Shown: positions 50,614 through 59,322, counted from the first letter of the stretch. The stretch: 64,000 nucleotides of DNA from Desulfuromonas sp. (GCA_002869615.1 PKUH01000099.1:1-64000), one strand, 5' to 3'. The notes: generated by a model not told the origin, from the sequence alone. Numbers and translations: made by a program.

Positions 50614-50710
50614 GGGAGGGTTGGCTCCGTGTTGATTAGGTCCTCCACGTGCCTAAAGGTACTAAGTTGCGCGGGCGTGCCCTCTGTCGTCCAAGGGGAC
50701 ATTGTTGGAT

Positions 50711-51003
50711 AGGGACACTCCCCGCAGTTCAGGGGAGTGTCCATAGATACTGAAGACAGGAAGAACCGCGCGGTCGCGGCCGCGCACTCCGCCATACTCT
50801 TTTATTGAGTTATAGAAGAGTATGCAGAAAACGGCTCCCTTGCAGGGGCTTTTTTATTTTTTTCTGATTTCTTCTGTTCAACTGTGTTACTGGAGAGTTT
50901 GCCTTGAAGCAAACACGGCATGTCTTCGTGGCGGTTGCGGTCGGGCTTCGGTTCAGTGAACGCGGTGCCAAGGGGCGACCTCAAGAGCTCCATGGGTGAG
51001 TCA
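50711..51003. repeat. Composite repeat module Y, copy B
   Basis: From left to right: GGGACACTCCCC palindrome (50712-50723 with 50732-50742), GC hairpin (50768-50773 with 50780-50785), 9-12-bp hairpin (50793-50801 with 50816-50824), terminator-like hairpin GGCTCCC-TTGCA-GGGGC followed by a T-rich run (50832-50860), then the GTTTGC...GCAAAC hairpin. It is the inverse of the matching part of copy A and a direct relative of copy C. Confidence 0.8.
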
Positions 51004-51089
51004 AAATCATCTATGGATTCCCCCTTCGTCTACTTCGGCGAGCTCAGTACAAGATAGCTCAGGACAGGTGATCGGAGTCGAAAAGCTGA

Positions 51090-51409
51090 CGGGGACACTA
51101 CCCGAATTACAGGGAAGTGGCCCCTGACCTGAAGACAGTAGCCAGGACATAGAACACTGAATACAGAAGAACCGCCGGGTCCCGGCCCGGCAGCCGGGTT
51201 CATTTCTTTATTGAGCGATAAAGAAACGAACCAAAGAAACCGCTCCCTTGCAGGGGGCTTTTTTTGATCTGAATTGCTTCTGTTCAACTTTGCTGCCAGG
51301 GAGTTTGCCTTGAGGCAAACGCAGTTCGTCGCTGTGGCGGTTGCGGTCGGGCTGAGGTTCAATGATCGCGCTACCGGAGGCGACCTCAAGAGCTCCACGG
51401 GTGAGTCAA
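51090..51409. repeat. Composite repeat module Y, copy C
   Basis: Same order of elements as copy B: GGGGACACTACCC palindrome (51091-51103 with 51112-51124), GC hairpin (51174-51179 with 51186-51191), 14-bp hairpin (51198-51211 with 51218-51231), GCTCCC-TTGCA-GGGGGC plus seven T (51242-51265), then GTTTGCC...GGCAAAC. Stem sequences differ from copy B but remain paired. Confidence 0.8.
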
Positions 51410-51479
51410 AGGCTTTGCTTTTAAGGTTTTGAGACTTTTCCTGGTTTTTTCTGACAGCTGACAGCTTAAAACTTACAGC

Positions 51480-51770
51480 TTTCTTATATGTAAGACCGCC
51501 GAGCGAGCAGATTTCAATCCGGCGTTCAGGTAACGCCAGTGACTGACGGATTGAAATCTGCGCAGTGAGGGAACCTGATCATCAGGCGGGTGAGCTGGGG
51601 TGTCATTCTTTTGCTTTCTTTTCTTGGACAAGCCCTTCGACTGGCTCAGGACAGGTAAGAAAAGAAAGGAGCAAGCCGGGCGATACCGGCGACCTTGATT
51701 GGTTTTTTTGTGGCGTCCCCAGGTTAGATGGGACACTACCAGAAGTTCAGGGAAGTGTCCTCTGGCCTGA
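51480..51770. repeat. Composite repeat module X, copy D
   Basis: Contains a 14-bp perfect inverted repeat (51508-51521 with 51547-51560) around a second hairpin (GGCGTT...AACGCC), a long imperfect stem TTGCTTTCTTTTCTT/AAGAAAAGAAAGGAGCAA (about 51608-51677) and a final GGGACACTACC palindrome (51730-51761). About 51540-51720 matches, inverted, 17692-17866 of copy A. Confidence 0.75.
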
Positions 51771-51774
51771 AGAA

Positions 51775-51805
51775 AAAAGGCGAGCTTTTCAGCTCGCCTT
51801 TTAAA
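51775..51805 (-). terminator. Bidirectional terminator of the nitronate monooxygenase gene
   Basis: GGCGAGCT (51779-51786) pairs with AGCTCGCC (51791-51798), flanked by AAAAAA and TTTT so it can work in both directions. Confidence 0.85.
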
Positions 51806-51832
51806 TAATTGAACAACTATGGTTGCTATCAC

Positions 51833-52912
51833 TTAATGGTTGACTGCCTCATCAGTTTCCACCGGAAAAAGATCGTCGAAAATTTCCTGGACTGTCTCAA
51901 TCTTGTTTGCTTTCCACGCATTGGTGCCGCAAAAGACAATCCCTGTTTCGACATCGCCGCGCTGGGCCCGGTCAAGAGCGTGAACAATACAGAAGCGTTC
52001 CCGGTTCTCCTTGTAGGTGCACTTACGCAGGCAATTCGATGGGCAGGATACGTTGAGATCGACATCCCGTTGACGAACCTTTTCAAAATTCTTGATAATA
52101 GCTCTTCCCGGGAGCCCGGCGGGGCTCATGATCAGGCCAATATCATCCTTTTTGCAGTTGAGGTAGAATTGCTTGAATGCGTCGGCGGCGTCGCACTCTT
52201 CGGTGGTAACGAACCGGGTCGCCATCTGAACGCCATCGGCACCCTGATCGAGCGCGTATTGAAAGTCTTCGCGACTCCAGACCCCACCGGCAGCTATTAT
52301 CGGTATATCAAGATCCCATTCATCGCGGAAGTAGGCCTTGACCCGCCGCACTGTTTCATATTGATCGTATTGGCCGGTTCCGATGTTTTCCGGTTTTTCA
52401 CCGAGATGGCCACCGGCGGTATCCGGATCTTCAACGACAACCGCATCGGGCAGGCGGTCAAATCCTTTTTTCCATTTGCGGGCGATCAGTTGTGCTGCCT
52501 TGACTGAAGAGACGATCGGCACCAGGGCTACGTCCGGATAGTCGGCAGTCAGTCCGGGAAGATTGAGCGGCAGACCGGCACCCGAGACGATCAGCTGCGC
52601 ACCATACTTACAGGCCGCCTTGATCATGTCGTCATAATTGGTTGTGGCGACCATGCAGTTAACGCCGATAACACCGTCGGGGGCGAGCTCGCGGGCTTTT
52701 TCCAGCTCGTCCTTGAGGGCGAGCGGCTCGGCCGCGAAATAGTTGCGACCATTGTAATGCGGGCTGTTGACAGCCAGGCCGGCGCTGGCAACAAGGCCGA
52801 TCCCACCGGCCCGGGCGACGGCGCTGGCCAGCCGGGCTCCGGAGACGCGAACCCCCATACCGCCCTGGATCAGCGGATACGGGACTGTATATTTTCCGAT
52901 AGTTAAACTCAT
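51833..52912 (-). CDS. Nitronate monooxygenase family protein
   Basis: 359 residues, FMN-dependent TIM barrel of the 2-nitropropane dioxygenase/FabK-like group. Start PLIQGGMGVRVSGARLASAVARAGGIGLVAS, central AGGHLGE with the catalytic-type His, IIAAGGVWSREDFQYALDQGADGVQMATRF for phosphate binding. The C-terminal part is longer than usual and holds clustered Cys (CPSNCLRKCTYKENRERFC), perhaps an iron or zinc site. AGGAGG precedes the ATG. Confidence 0.9.
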   Translation of the reverse strand: MSLTIGKYTVPYPLIQGGMGVRVSGARLASAVARAGGIGLVASAGLAVNSPHYNGRNYFAAEPLALKDELEKARELAPDGVIGVNCMVATTNYDDMIKAACKYGAQLIVSGAGLPLNLPGLTADYPDVALVPIVSSVKAAQLIARKWKKGFDRLPDAVVVEDPDTAGGHLGEKPENIGTGQYDQYETVRRVKAYFRDEWDLDIPIIAAGGVWSREDFQYALDQGADGVQMATRFVTTEECDAADAFKQFYLNCKKDDIGLIMSPAGLPGRAIIKNFEKVRQRDVDLNVSCPSNCLRKCTYKENRERFCIVHALDRAQRGDVETGIVFCGTNAWKANKIETVQEIFDDLFPVETDEAVNH

Positions 52913-53036
52913 GCTATTTCCTCCTTACTGCTCCTTGCTACCGTGATTTTATCAGGACTGCCGGTTTGCAAATGTAATAATTCTGTAAAACCTTTTCCCT
53001 TGTCGATCGACGGGCTTGAATGTTAAAGAATGAGTC

Positions 53037-53987
53037 ATGAAATTTATCAAGCGTCTTTTTAATCCGGTAATAGCTTTTATCGGGATTCAACTGGTCTGGC
53101 TGGTTGTCGTTTTTTTCTGGATCCGCTGGTTCATGGAGCGACACTGGCAGGTCCGTGAGCTGGCTGAAAAATACAGCCATGTGATGCCGGAAGGAACCGA
53201 CTGGTTTATTCTGGTCGAGGGGCTGGTTCTGCTTGCAGCCATCCTGGTCGGTGTCTATGTCATTTATCTCTACTGGCGGCGGCAGTCGGCGCTACTGAAG
53301 GCCAAGCGCGATTTCATCTCCCAGGTGACCCACGAGCTTAAATCGCCGCTCGCATCATTGCAGCTGCATATAGAAACAATCCGGCGTAATCCGCCACCGC
53401 CGCTGAAGCTTGAAACCTTTCTCGATAACATGTTGTCCGACACAGATCGTCTGAGCGCCTTGATCAATAATCTTTTGTCGGCCAATCGCCTTGAACAGCG
53501 CGGCATCAAACTTTCTTTGAAAAATGTTGATTTTTCAGAGTTTGTGTTGGGGTATTTTCGTCCTCTGCAATATTCACTGCCGAGGGCCGGAACCATGGAA
53601 ATCGACATCGAGCCGGGTCTCTATGCCCGGATTGAAGGCGAATCGATCGAAATCGTTTTTCGGAACCTGCTCGAAAATGCGATTCTTTATTCTCCCGATT
53701 CCCCTGAGCTGAAAGTTGAATTGAAAAAAGATGGTCGATATGCTCATTTTGTTATTTCCGATCAGGGTCGTGGAATTGTCGAGAATGAGCAGAAAAAGGT
53801 ATTCCGGATGTTTTACCGGGGGATGAAAGGGAGCGAAACGATCAAGGGGACCGGGCTCGGACTTTTTATTACCAAGGCGATCGTCCGTCTGCATAAAGGC
53901 AAAACCTGGCTTGAGAGCCCCGGCCCGAACCGGGGCACGGCGGTTCATATCCAGCTTCCCCTGGACGCCAGAGATGAGGAAAAATGA
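53037..53987 (+). CDS. Sensor histidine kinase
   Basis: 316 residues. Two helices (about 11-33 and 58-80) enclose a very small periplasmic loop (about 25 residues), so it probably senses the membrane or a partner. HisKA His99 in FISQVTHELKSPLASL; ATPase domain with NLLENAILYS (N box), DQGRGI and GTGLGLFITKAI. Its stop overlaps the regulator start. Confidence 0.93.
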   Translation: MKFIKRLFNPVIAFIGIQLVWLVVVFFWIRWFMERHWQVRELAEKYSHVMPEGTDWFILVEGLVLLAAILVGVYVIYLYWRRQSALLKAKRDFISQVTHELKSPLASLQLHIETIRRNPPPPLKLETFLDNMLSDTDRLSALINNLLSANRLEQRGIKLSLKNVDFSEFVLGYFRPLQYSLPRAGTMEIDIEPGLYARIEGESIEIVFRNLLENAILYSPDSPELKVELKKDGRYAHFVISDQGRGIVENEQKKVFRMFYRGMKGSETIKGTGLGLFITKAIVRLHKGKTWLESPGPNRGTAVHIQLPLDARDEEK

Positions 53988-54715
53988 TGAGCCAGGCACA
54001 TCTTCTGCTGGTTGAAGATGAACCACATATCGCCAGCGGCCTGATTTACAATCTTGAAGCCGAGGGCTACCAGGTGACCCACGCGGAAAAAGGGGAGGTG
54101 GCTCTCGAACAGCTCTGGCAGCAGCCGTTTGCCCTGGTTATCCTCGATATCATGCTCCCGGGCATCGATGGCCACGAGGTTTGTCGCCAGATTCGAAAGC
54201 TCGATCCAAAGCTACCGATACTGATGTTGACCGCCCGTTCGGAGGACAAGGACCGTATCGAGGGGTTGTCGGCCGGAGCTGATGACTACCTGACCAAGCC
54301 TTTCAATCTCGATGAATTCCTTCTCCGGGTCAAAGGGATGCTACGTCGCTCGGCCTGGTACCGGCCGCAGGCGGCGCCGGAGCAGCACTACGTTTTTGGA
54401 TGCAACGAAGTCAACCTTCACGAAGGCAGAGCGATGACGGCCGAAGGTGAAATATCCCTGACCGAGCACGAAGTCAAGCTGCTCCGGGCCTTTTTCCGCA
54501 GAGAGGGGGAGATCATCAGCCGAAGCGATCTGCTTGAAGCCGCGTGGGGGATGGATCCGAAAACCGAAACCCGGACCCTTGATAATTTCATCGTGCGTTT
54601 GCGCAAATACTTCGAAAAAGATCCATCTTCACCGAAGCACTTCCAGACCATTCGCGGCCGCGGCTACCGGTTTGTTAAGGATGAAAAAAATGCGAGCAGT
54701 CTTTCCTCGGCTTGA
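53984..54715 (+). CDS. OmpR-family response regulator
   Basis: 243 residues: receiver with Asp55 in LVILDIMLPGIDG and LTKPF, then a winged-helix DNA-binding domain (LTEHEVKLLRAFFRREGEIISRSDLLEAAWG, TLDNFIVRLRKYFE, IRGRGYRF). Overlaps the kinase by four bases; a second ATG lies one codon in. No target promoter is evident; the radical SAM gene 100 bases downstream has its own promoter-like sequence. Confidence 0.95.
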   Translation: MMSQAHLLLVEDEPHIASGLIYNLEAEGYQVTHAEKGEVALEQLWQQPFALVILDIMLPGIDGHEVCRQIRKLDPKLPILMLTARSEDKDRIEGLSAGADDYLTKPFNLDEFLLRVKGMLRRSAWYRPQAAPEQHYVFGCNEVNLHEGRAMTAEGEISLTEHEVKLLRAFFRREGEIISRSDLLEAAWGMDPKTETRTLDNFIVRLRKYFEKDPSSPKHFQTIRGRGYRFVKDEKNASSLSSA

Positions 54716-54746
54716 ATTGAAATAATGAGCAGAGGCGTCTCAACTC

Positions 54747-54776
54747 TTGTTTTGGCAAGCCCGCCTGTTGTACAAT
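54747..54776 (+). promoter_or_regulatory. Possible promoter of the haem cluster
   Basis: TTGTTT (54747-54752), 18-base spacer, TACAAT (54771-54776), 39 bases before the radical SAM start. Confidence 0.4.
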
Positions 54777-54814
54777 TTAAAACTTATGCAACATTTTTAA
54801 AATAAGGAGTTGTA

Positions 54815-55924
54815 ATGGCAAAACAGGAAGCAGAATTTATCCCGAAGTGGCTGGCCTGGGAATCGACCCAGCGCTGCAATCTGCAGTGTGTTCATTGCCG
54901 CTGCTCATCCGACATGGACGCAGCCAAGGGTGATTTTACAACCGAGGAAGCCAAGAAGCTGATTGATGATATCTGCGAAGTCTCGCAGCCGGTTATGGTC
55001 CTCTCCGGTGGTGAACCGCTGTTGCGCGATGATATTTTCGAAATCGCCGAATATGGTACCAGCAAGGGTCTGCGCATGTGCATGGCGACCAACGGAACCC
55101 TGGTCACCGACGAAGTCTGCCAGCAGATGAAAAAGGCCGATATCAAGATGGTCTCACTTTCGCTGGATGGCTCGACCGCTGAAACCCACGACGATTTCCG
55201 GGCCTGCCCGGGCGCCTATGAAGGCGTGGTTCGGGCCGCCGAAACGCTGACCCGAAACGGCATCAAATTTTTGATTAATTCATCCTTCACCAAGCGGAAT
55301 CAACACGATATCGGTGCGACTTTCAAGCGGGCCAAGGAACTCGGCGCCACCGCCTGGTACATGTTCATGATTGTTCCAACCGGTCGTGGCGAAGAGATCA
55401 TGAGCGAATTAATCTCGGCCGATGACTACGAGGAGATACTTTCCTGGCATTATGAACAGGAGAAAAACGAAGACGACATCCTGATGCGGCCGACCTGTGC
55501 GCCGCATTACTACCGCATTGTGCCGCAGATGGCCAAAGCCGAGGGAGTTGACTTCAAACGCCGCAGCCTGACCTTCTCGACCGGCGGCGGCAAGGGTTGC
55601 ATCGCCGCTCAGACGATCTGTCTGATCGACTGCTTCGGCAATCTCAAACCCTGTTCCTACTTCCACTCCTCGGTTGGCAACGTCAAGCAAATTCCGTTCA
55701 AGGAGCTCTGGTATAATTCCAAGACCTTCAATGATCTGCGGGACTTCAAAAAGTACGGCGGCAAGTGCGGCGAGTGCGAATTCATGAATGTCTGCGGCGG
55801 TTGTCGGGCCCGGGCCGACGCAGTCTATGGTGATTACATGGCGGAAGAGCCGTTCTGTAACTATATTCCGAACCGCACCCGTAAGCGGATGGAAGAGGAG
55901 GCGAAGGAACTCGCTCCGAAATAA
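54815..55924 (+). CDS. Radical SAM/SPASM protein, AhbD/NirJ-like
   Basis: 369 residues. Radical SAM cluster Cys21, Cys25 and Cys28 ([12 protein letters not shown]), GGEPLLR, and a C-terminal SPASM-type Cys set ([24 protein letters not shown] and [17 protein letters not shown]...FC) for extra 4Fe-4S clusters. This closely resembles AhbD and NirJ, which act on haem side chains. It stands upstream of hemE and hemH, so a porphyrin substrate is likely, but which step it performs is not clear. AAGGAG precedes the ATG. Confidence 0.85.
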   Translation: MAKQEAEFIPKWLAWESTQRCNLQCVHCRCSSDMDAAKGDFTTEEAKKLIDDICEVSQPVMVLSGGEPLLRDDIFEIAEYGTSKGLRMCMATNGTLVTDEVCQQMKKADIKMVSLSLDGSTAETHDDFRACPGAYEGVVRAAETLTRNGIKFLINSSFTKRNQHDIGATFKRAKELGATAWYMFMIVPTGRGEEIMSELISADDYEEILSWHYEQEKNEDDILMRPTCAPHYYRIVPQMAKAEGVDFKRRSLTFSTGGGKGCIAAQTICLIDCFGNLKPCSYFHSSVGNVKQIPFKELWYNSKTFNDLRDFKKYGGKCGECEFMNVCGGCRARADAVYGDYMAEEPFCNYIPNRTRKRMEEEAKELAPK

Positions 55925-55938
55925 ACCGGAGAACCTGC

Positions 55939-56135
55939 CTCACGCAAAGGCGTAAAGACGCCAAGAAAACCAAAGGCAGATTTAGCGATAAATCCGAGAC
56001 ACGTAAACTAAAAAGTCTTCATCCTTTTTGTTTATAAGGTTGTTACTTCCGCGAAAGCGTGGAACCAAATTTCTATACTTTGCCTAATTTTACGTCATAA
56101 TGTTTCTTCTCTTTGCGCCTTGGCGTCTTGAGTGA
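55939..56135. repeat. Long inverted repeat, CACGCAAAGGCG type, copy 3
   Basis: Left arm CTCACGCAAAGGCGTAAAG (55939-55967) and right arm CTTTGCGCCTTGGCGTCTTGAGTGAG (about 56110-56135), imperfectly complementary, between the radical SAM gene and hemE. Confidence 0.6.
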
Positions 56136-56182
56136 GCGGAAGCGAACGGGCGTGAAACAGATTTGAATTCAAGGAGATTCCA

Positions 56183-57223
56183 ATGTCTAAAGATTACACT
56201 TTTCTCAAGGCGTGCTGGTGTCAGCCGACCGATTATGTCCCCGTCTGGCTGATGCGTCAGGCCGGCCGTTACCTGCAGTGCTACAAGGATGTTCGCGCCA
56301 AGGGGGGCGGCACTTTCCTTGATCTCTGCAAGGATCCGGCGCGGGCCGCCGAAGTAACCATCCAGCCGATTGATATCCTCGATGCCGACGCGGCGATTCT
56401 TTTCTCCGATATCCTGACCCCAGTCGAGCCGATGGGGTTGAAACTCGATTTCGTGCCGGGGCCGGTCTTCGAAAATCCGGTTCGGACTGCGGCCGATGTC
56501 GATGCCCTGGTCGTTCCGGACGATATGGCGCAAGCGGTTTCCTATGTTCCCGAAATCATCAAGCGCCTCCGCGTTGCCTTTGAAAACCGGGTGCCGCTGA
56601 TCGGCTTTGGCGGCGCACCTTTTACCCTGGCCTGCTACATGGTTGAGGGGAAGGGGAGTAAAGACTTCGCTTCACTCAAGCAGATGATGTACTCCGACTT
56701 CCCGCTCTACGATGCCCTGATGAAGAAGGTCACCGAGATGGACCGGCGTTATCTCAACATGCAGATCGAAGCAGGGGCTCAGGCGATCCAGATTTTCGAT
56801 ACCTGGGGCGGCCTTTTGGCGCCGCACGATTTCGAACGTTACATCCTGCCGTACGTTAAAGAGCTGATTGATGGTCTGAACCGCGACGGAATTCCGATCA
56901 TCTACTTCGTCAAGGGTAGTGGTACCATGCTCGAACTGGTCAAGGAAGCCGGTTCCGACGTGGTTGGTCTCGACTGGCATGTCAACCTCGGCAAGGCGCG
57001 CGACATCCTCGGACCCGACATTGCCGTTCAGGGCAACCTCGATCCGACCGTCCTCTACGCGCCGAAGGATCATATCGAGCGCGAGGTGCAGCGGATTCTC
57101 GACGAGAATGCCGGCCGGCCGGGCTTCATTTTTAACCTCGGTCACGGTATCCTGCCGACGGTACCGCCGGAGAATGCGATTCACATGGTTGAGTGTGTCC
57201 ATCGTCTGTCCGGCAAGAAGTAG
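56183..57223 (+). CDS. hemE: Uroporphyrinogen decarboxylase
   Basis: 346 residues, full length, no iron-sulfur sites. PVWLMRQAGRYLQCYKDVRAKG (about 14-35) holds the substrate-binding Arg residues; ILFSDILTPVEPMG has the catalytic Asp; GAPFTLACYMVEGKGSKDF and the final NLGHGILP with its His are family marks. Makes coproporphyrinogen III from uroporphyrinogen III. AAGGAGATT precedes the ATG. Confidence 0.97.
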   Translation: MSKDYTFLKACWCQPTDYVPVWLMRQAGRYLQCYKDVRAKGGGTFLDLCKDPARAAEVTIQPIDILDADAAILFSDILTPVEPMGLKLDFVPGPVFENPVRTAADVDALVVPDDMAQAVSYVPEIIKRLRVAFENRVPLIGFGGAPFTLACYMVEGKGSKDFASLKQMMYSDFPLYDALMKKVTEMDRRYLNMQIEAGAQAIQIFDTWGGLLAPHDFERYILPYVKELIDGLNRDGIPIIYFVKGSGTMLELVKEAGSDVVGLDWHVNLGKARDILGPDIAVQGNLDPTVLYAPKDHIEREVQRILDENAGRPGFIFNLGHGILPTVPPENAIHMVECVHRLSGKK

Positions 57224-57237
57224 CCGAGATTATTTTT

Positions 57238-57352
57238 TAACGGAGAGATGCAGAGTTGGAGAGAACGGAGAGAATGCTTTTTGGGTTATGCCGGGGAGTG
57301 AGATTTCTCTCCGCACCTCTTGTCTCTCTCCACCTCTCCGTTAATTAGCTTT
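57238..57352. repeat. Long inverted repeat, copy 4
   Basis: TTAACGGAGAGATGCAGAGTTGGAGAG-like left arm (from 57238) and its complement ending CTCCACCTCTCCGTTAA (to about 57344), between hemE and hemH. Confidence 0.65.
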
Positions 57353-57357
57353 TTACT

Positions 57358-57382
57358 GGGGACAGAATTAAATTCTGTCCCC
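57358..57382. repeat. GGGGACAGAATT palindrome
   Basis: A perfect 25-base palindrome with one central A (GGGGACAGAATT-A-AATTCTGTCCCC), six bases before the hemH start. Similar palindromes border REP-associated transposase genes in related genomes, from memory. It leaves hemH without a clear Shine-Dalgarno. Confidence 0.8.
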
Positions 57383-57388
57383 TTTTAA

Positions 57389-58372
57389 ATGAGTCCGACA
57401 ATGAGCAAATCCGACAAAAAAGCGCTTGTTCTGTTGAACATGGGCGGTCCTGATAGCCTCGATGCGATCGAGCCGTTTCTCTATAACCTGTTCGCCGACC
57501 GCGACCTGATCCAGCTGCCGGCCGGGGCCCTTCTGCAGAAGCCGTTTGCCAGGTTGATTTCCCATTTTAGAGCGAAAAAGGTCGAGGCTAATTACCGCGT
57601 AATTGGCGGCCGGTCGCCGCTGCTCGAGTGGACGCAAAAACAGGCGGCAGCAATTGCAGGAGAGCTTGGTGCAAACTGGCAGCCGTATGTCGCCATGCGC
57701 TACTGGATGCCGCGGGCCGACGAGGTGGTCAAGAAGATTGCCCTCGACGGTATCCGCGACTGCGTCGTCCTCTCGATGTACCCGCATTACACTGGCGCGA
57801 CAACCGGCAGCAGCATCAAGGATTTCAAACGGGCGGTCGCCCGGTCCGCGCCGGAACTGAACTGTTCTTATATTGAAGAGTGGTACGATTGGTCCGGTTA
57901 CCTTGATGCCCTGGCCGGAAGGGTCAAGGCCGGTATCGACAATATCCACGACATGTTGCACAACGAGATGCAGATCGTTTTTTCAGCCCATGCTCTGCCG
58001 CAGAAATTCATCGATCGCGGCGACCCTTATCTCGATCATGTCAAGACGACGGTCGCAGGAGTGATGGAGCGGGTCGGGGACATCCCTTATCAAATCGGAT
58101 TCCAGAGCCGCAGCGGACCGGTGAAATGGATGGAGCCGGAGACCACCGAGGTGATGGATCGGCTGGCAGCAGAAGGCTGTCAGGCGCTGCTGATAGTGCC
58201 GATCTCTTTTGTCTCGGATCATATCGAGACGCTGCACGAGATCGACATCGAGTACCGTGACCACGCCATGAACGCCGGCATTCACAACTTCTACCGTTCA
58301 CCGTCACTGAATGTCGACCCGATCTTTATTGCCGCAATGGCCGAGCTCGTGCGCGCCAGAGGTGGCTCATGA
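57389..58372 (+). CDS. hemH: Ferrochelatase
   Basis: 327 residues. ALVLLNMGGPDSLDAIEPFLYNLF at the start, MRYWMPRADEVV, SMYPHYTGATTGSS, FSAHALPQKFIDRGDPY (catalytic His) and SFVSDHIETLHEIDIEY (Glu/His pair) are all in place. Inserts iron into the porphyrin. Start at 57389 or 57401 (MSKSDKK); neither has a good ribosome site. Overlaps the next small gene by four bases. Confidence 0.95.
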   Translation: MSPTMSKSDKKALVLLNMGGPDSLDAIEPFLYNLFADRDLIQLPAGALLQKPFARLISHFRAKKVEANYRVIGGRSPLLEWTQKQAAAIAGELGANWQPYVAMRYWMPRADEVVKKIALDGIRDCVVLSMYPHYTGATTGSSIKDFKRAVARSAPELNCSYIEEWYDWSGYLDALAGRVKAGIDNIHDMLHNEMQIVFSAHALPQKFIDRGDPYLDHVKTTVAGVMERVGDIPYQIGFQSRSGPVKWMEPETTEVMDRLAAEGCQALLIVPISFVSDHIETLHEIDIEYRDHAMNAGIHNFYRSPSLNVDPIFIAAMAELVRARGGS

Positions 58373-58548
58373 AAACCTGTACCGTCTGTAAAAAAGAATT
58401 TGATTCCGACGAAAAAAGTCTCGATCCGGCGGTCGAGATGGGAGCATTCCTCGGAGAAAATATTCTCAAGGATGGAGAAGAACTCTGCCCGACCTGTCTT
58501 GCCAGCCGCGGCGTGTTGGGGATGATGTACTGCCGTAATCTCGATTAA
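58369..58548 (+). CDS. Small Cys-pair (zinc-ribbon-like) protein, 59 residues
   Basis: ATG 58369 overlaps the hemH stop (ATGA), which argues for translational coupling. Two CxxC knuckles, Cys4/Cys7 (CTVC) and Cys41/Cys44 (CPTC), plus Cys56 near the end; DPAVEMGAFLGENILKDGEEL between. A small zinc or iron-sulfur protein that may serve the haem cluster, for example as a metal donor (inference). Confidence 0.75.
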   Translation: MKTCTVCKKEFDSDEKSLDPAVEMGAFLGENILKDGEELCPTCLASRGVLGMMYCRNLD

Positions 58549-58621
58549 CGAGGGTGTTCGATCAATGCAAGACCAGCGGTACTCAATCGGATGATTAGCC
58601 AGGTTGTTGCCGGTGACATAC

Positions 58622-58813
58622 TCATCGGTTGTCATCACGACCGGCCAGCGGCACCAGGAATACGAAACAGGCAACCAGGAAAATGAGGCTGCCGATTATT
58701 GTCCAGATATCATCATGCTTGATGCCGGCAGCAAGAAAGAACAAAGCGCAAACAATAAAAAGAACCCAGCCTGCAATATTGAACTTTCTCTCCCTTTCGC
58801 TGTTGCTATCCAT
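58622..58813 (-). CDS. Small two-helix membrane protein
   Basis: 63 residues from the ATG at 58813, eight bases after AAGGTGA. Hydrophilic start (MDSNSERERKFN) followed by two helices (about 14-32 and 37-57) with KHDDIW between, and a charged tail. No family recognised. Confidence 0.65.
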   Translation of the reverse strand: MDSNSERERKFNIAGWVLFIVCALFFLAAGIKHDDIWTIIGSLIFLVACFVFLVPLAGRDDNR

Positions 58814-58908
58814 GAAAATCACCTTCTGTCTAACGTGACGATTCTCTGCTGCGGAGCCACGGAGGTTTGAGCTGACCCGGTCGACGGTTCAAACTCGGCC
58901 CGGTTTGT

Positions 58909-59322
58909 TTACCCCTGTTTCTTGGCGACGATCTTCTCGAATTTTTCCCGGTTGATGGTGAAACGTTCGTGTGTTCCTTCACCGATGACATCCTGTTCGT
59001 CGCTGGCGACGATCGACCATTTGGTCTTCGGCCCGTCGACCGCTTCACATTTTACCTTGACTTCAACGGTCATGCCGGGAGGGGTTGCCGCACTGTGGGA
59101 AACGCAGATATTGGTCCCGAGGCTGATTTCATTATCTTCCATGTGATCGCGCAAGGCCTCCATGCAGGCCCATTCCATCAGCCCGACCATGAATGCGGTG
59201 GCAAAAACGGGCGGCATTGAGCGAAACAGATCGGATTCTTCATAAACATGGGGTACGGTCTTGTTCTCCGGTACCCGGTAAGTATGATTGAATTCCATGC
59301 CGGCGAGCAGAGTTGGTTTCAT
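58909..59322 (-). CDS. Hot-dog fold thioesterase family protein (FlK-like)
   Basis: 137 residues. ATG 59322 follows AAAGGAAC; a longer frame upstream overlaps the TolC gene and is spurious. GLMEWACMEALRDHM is the central hot-dog helix with the catalytic-type Glu, followed by ISLGTNICVSHSAATPPGMTVEVKVKCEAVDG, as in fluoroacetyl-CoA thioesterase-like proteins. Likely hydrolyses an acyl-CoA. It is 82 bases downstream of the TolC gene on the same strand. Confidence 0.85.
   Translation of the reverse strand: MKPTLLAGMEFNHTYRVPENKTVPHVYEESDLFRSMPPVFATAFMVGLMEWACMEALRDHMEDNEISLGTNICVSHSAATPPGMTVEVKVKCEAVDGPKTKWSIVASDEQDVIGEGTHERFTINREKFEKIVAKKQG

Noticed and set aside
50802-51398. Minus-strand frames beginning MELLRSP in copies B and C
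   Set aside because: The similarity comes from the repeat itself. The frames cross hairpins and a terminator-like element and start without a Shine-Dalgarno. Databases contain such spurious entries, to my recollection.
57354-57388. Palindrome before hemH considered as a terminator of hemE
   Set aside because: A T-run follows, but the stem is AT-rich in the middle and the sequence matches a dispersed repeat type, so I list it as a repeat; termination is possible but not shown.
58604-58870. 88-codon plus-strand frame over the small membrane gene
   Set aside because: No ribosome site; the minus strand holds a better supported two-helix protein.
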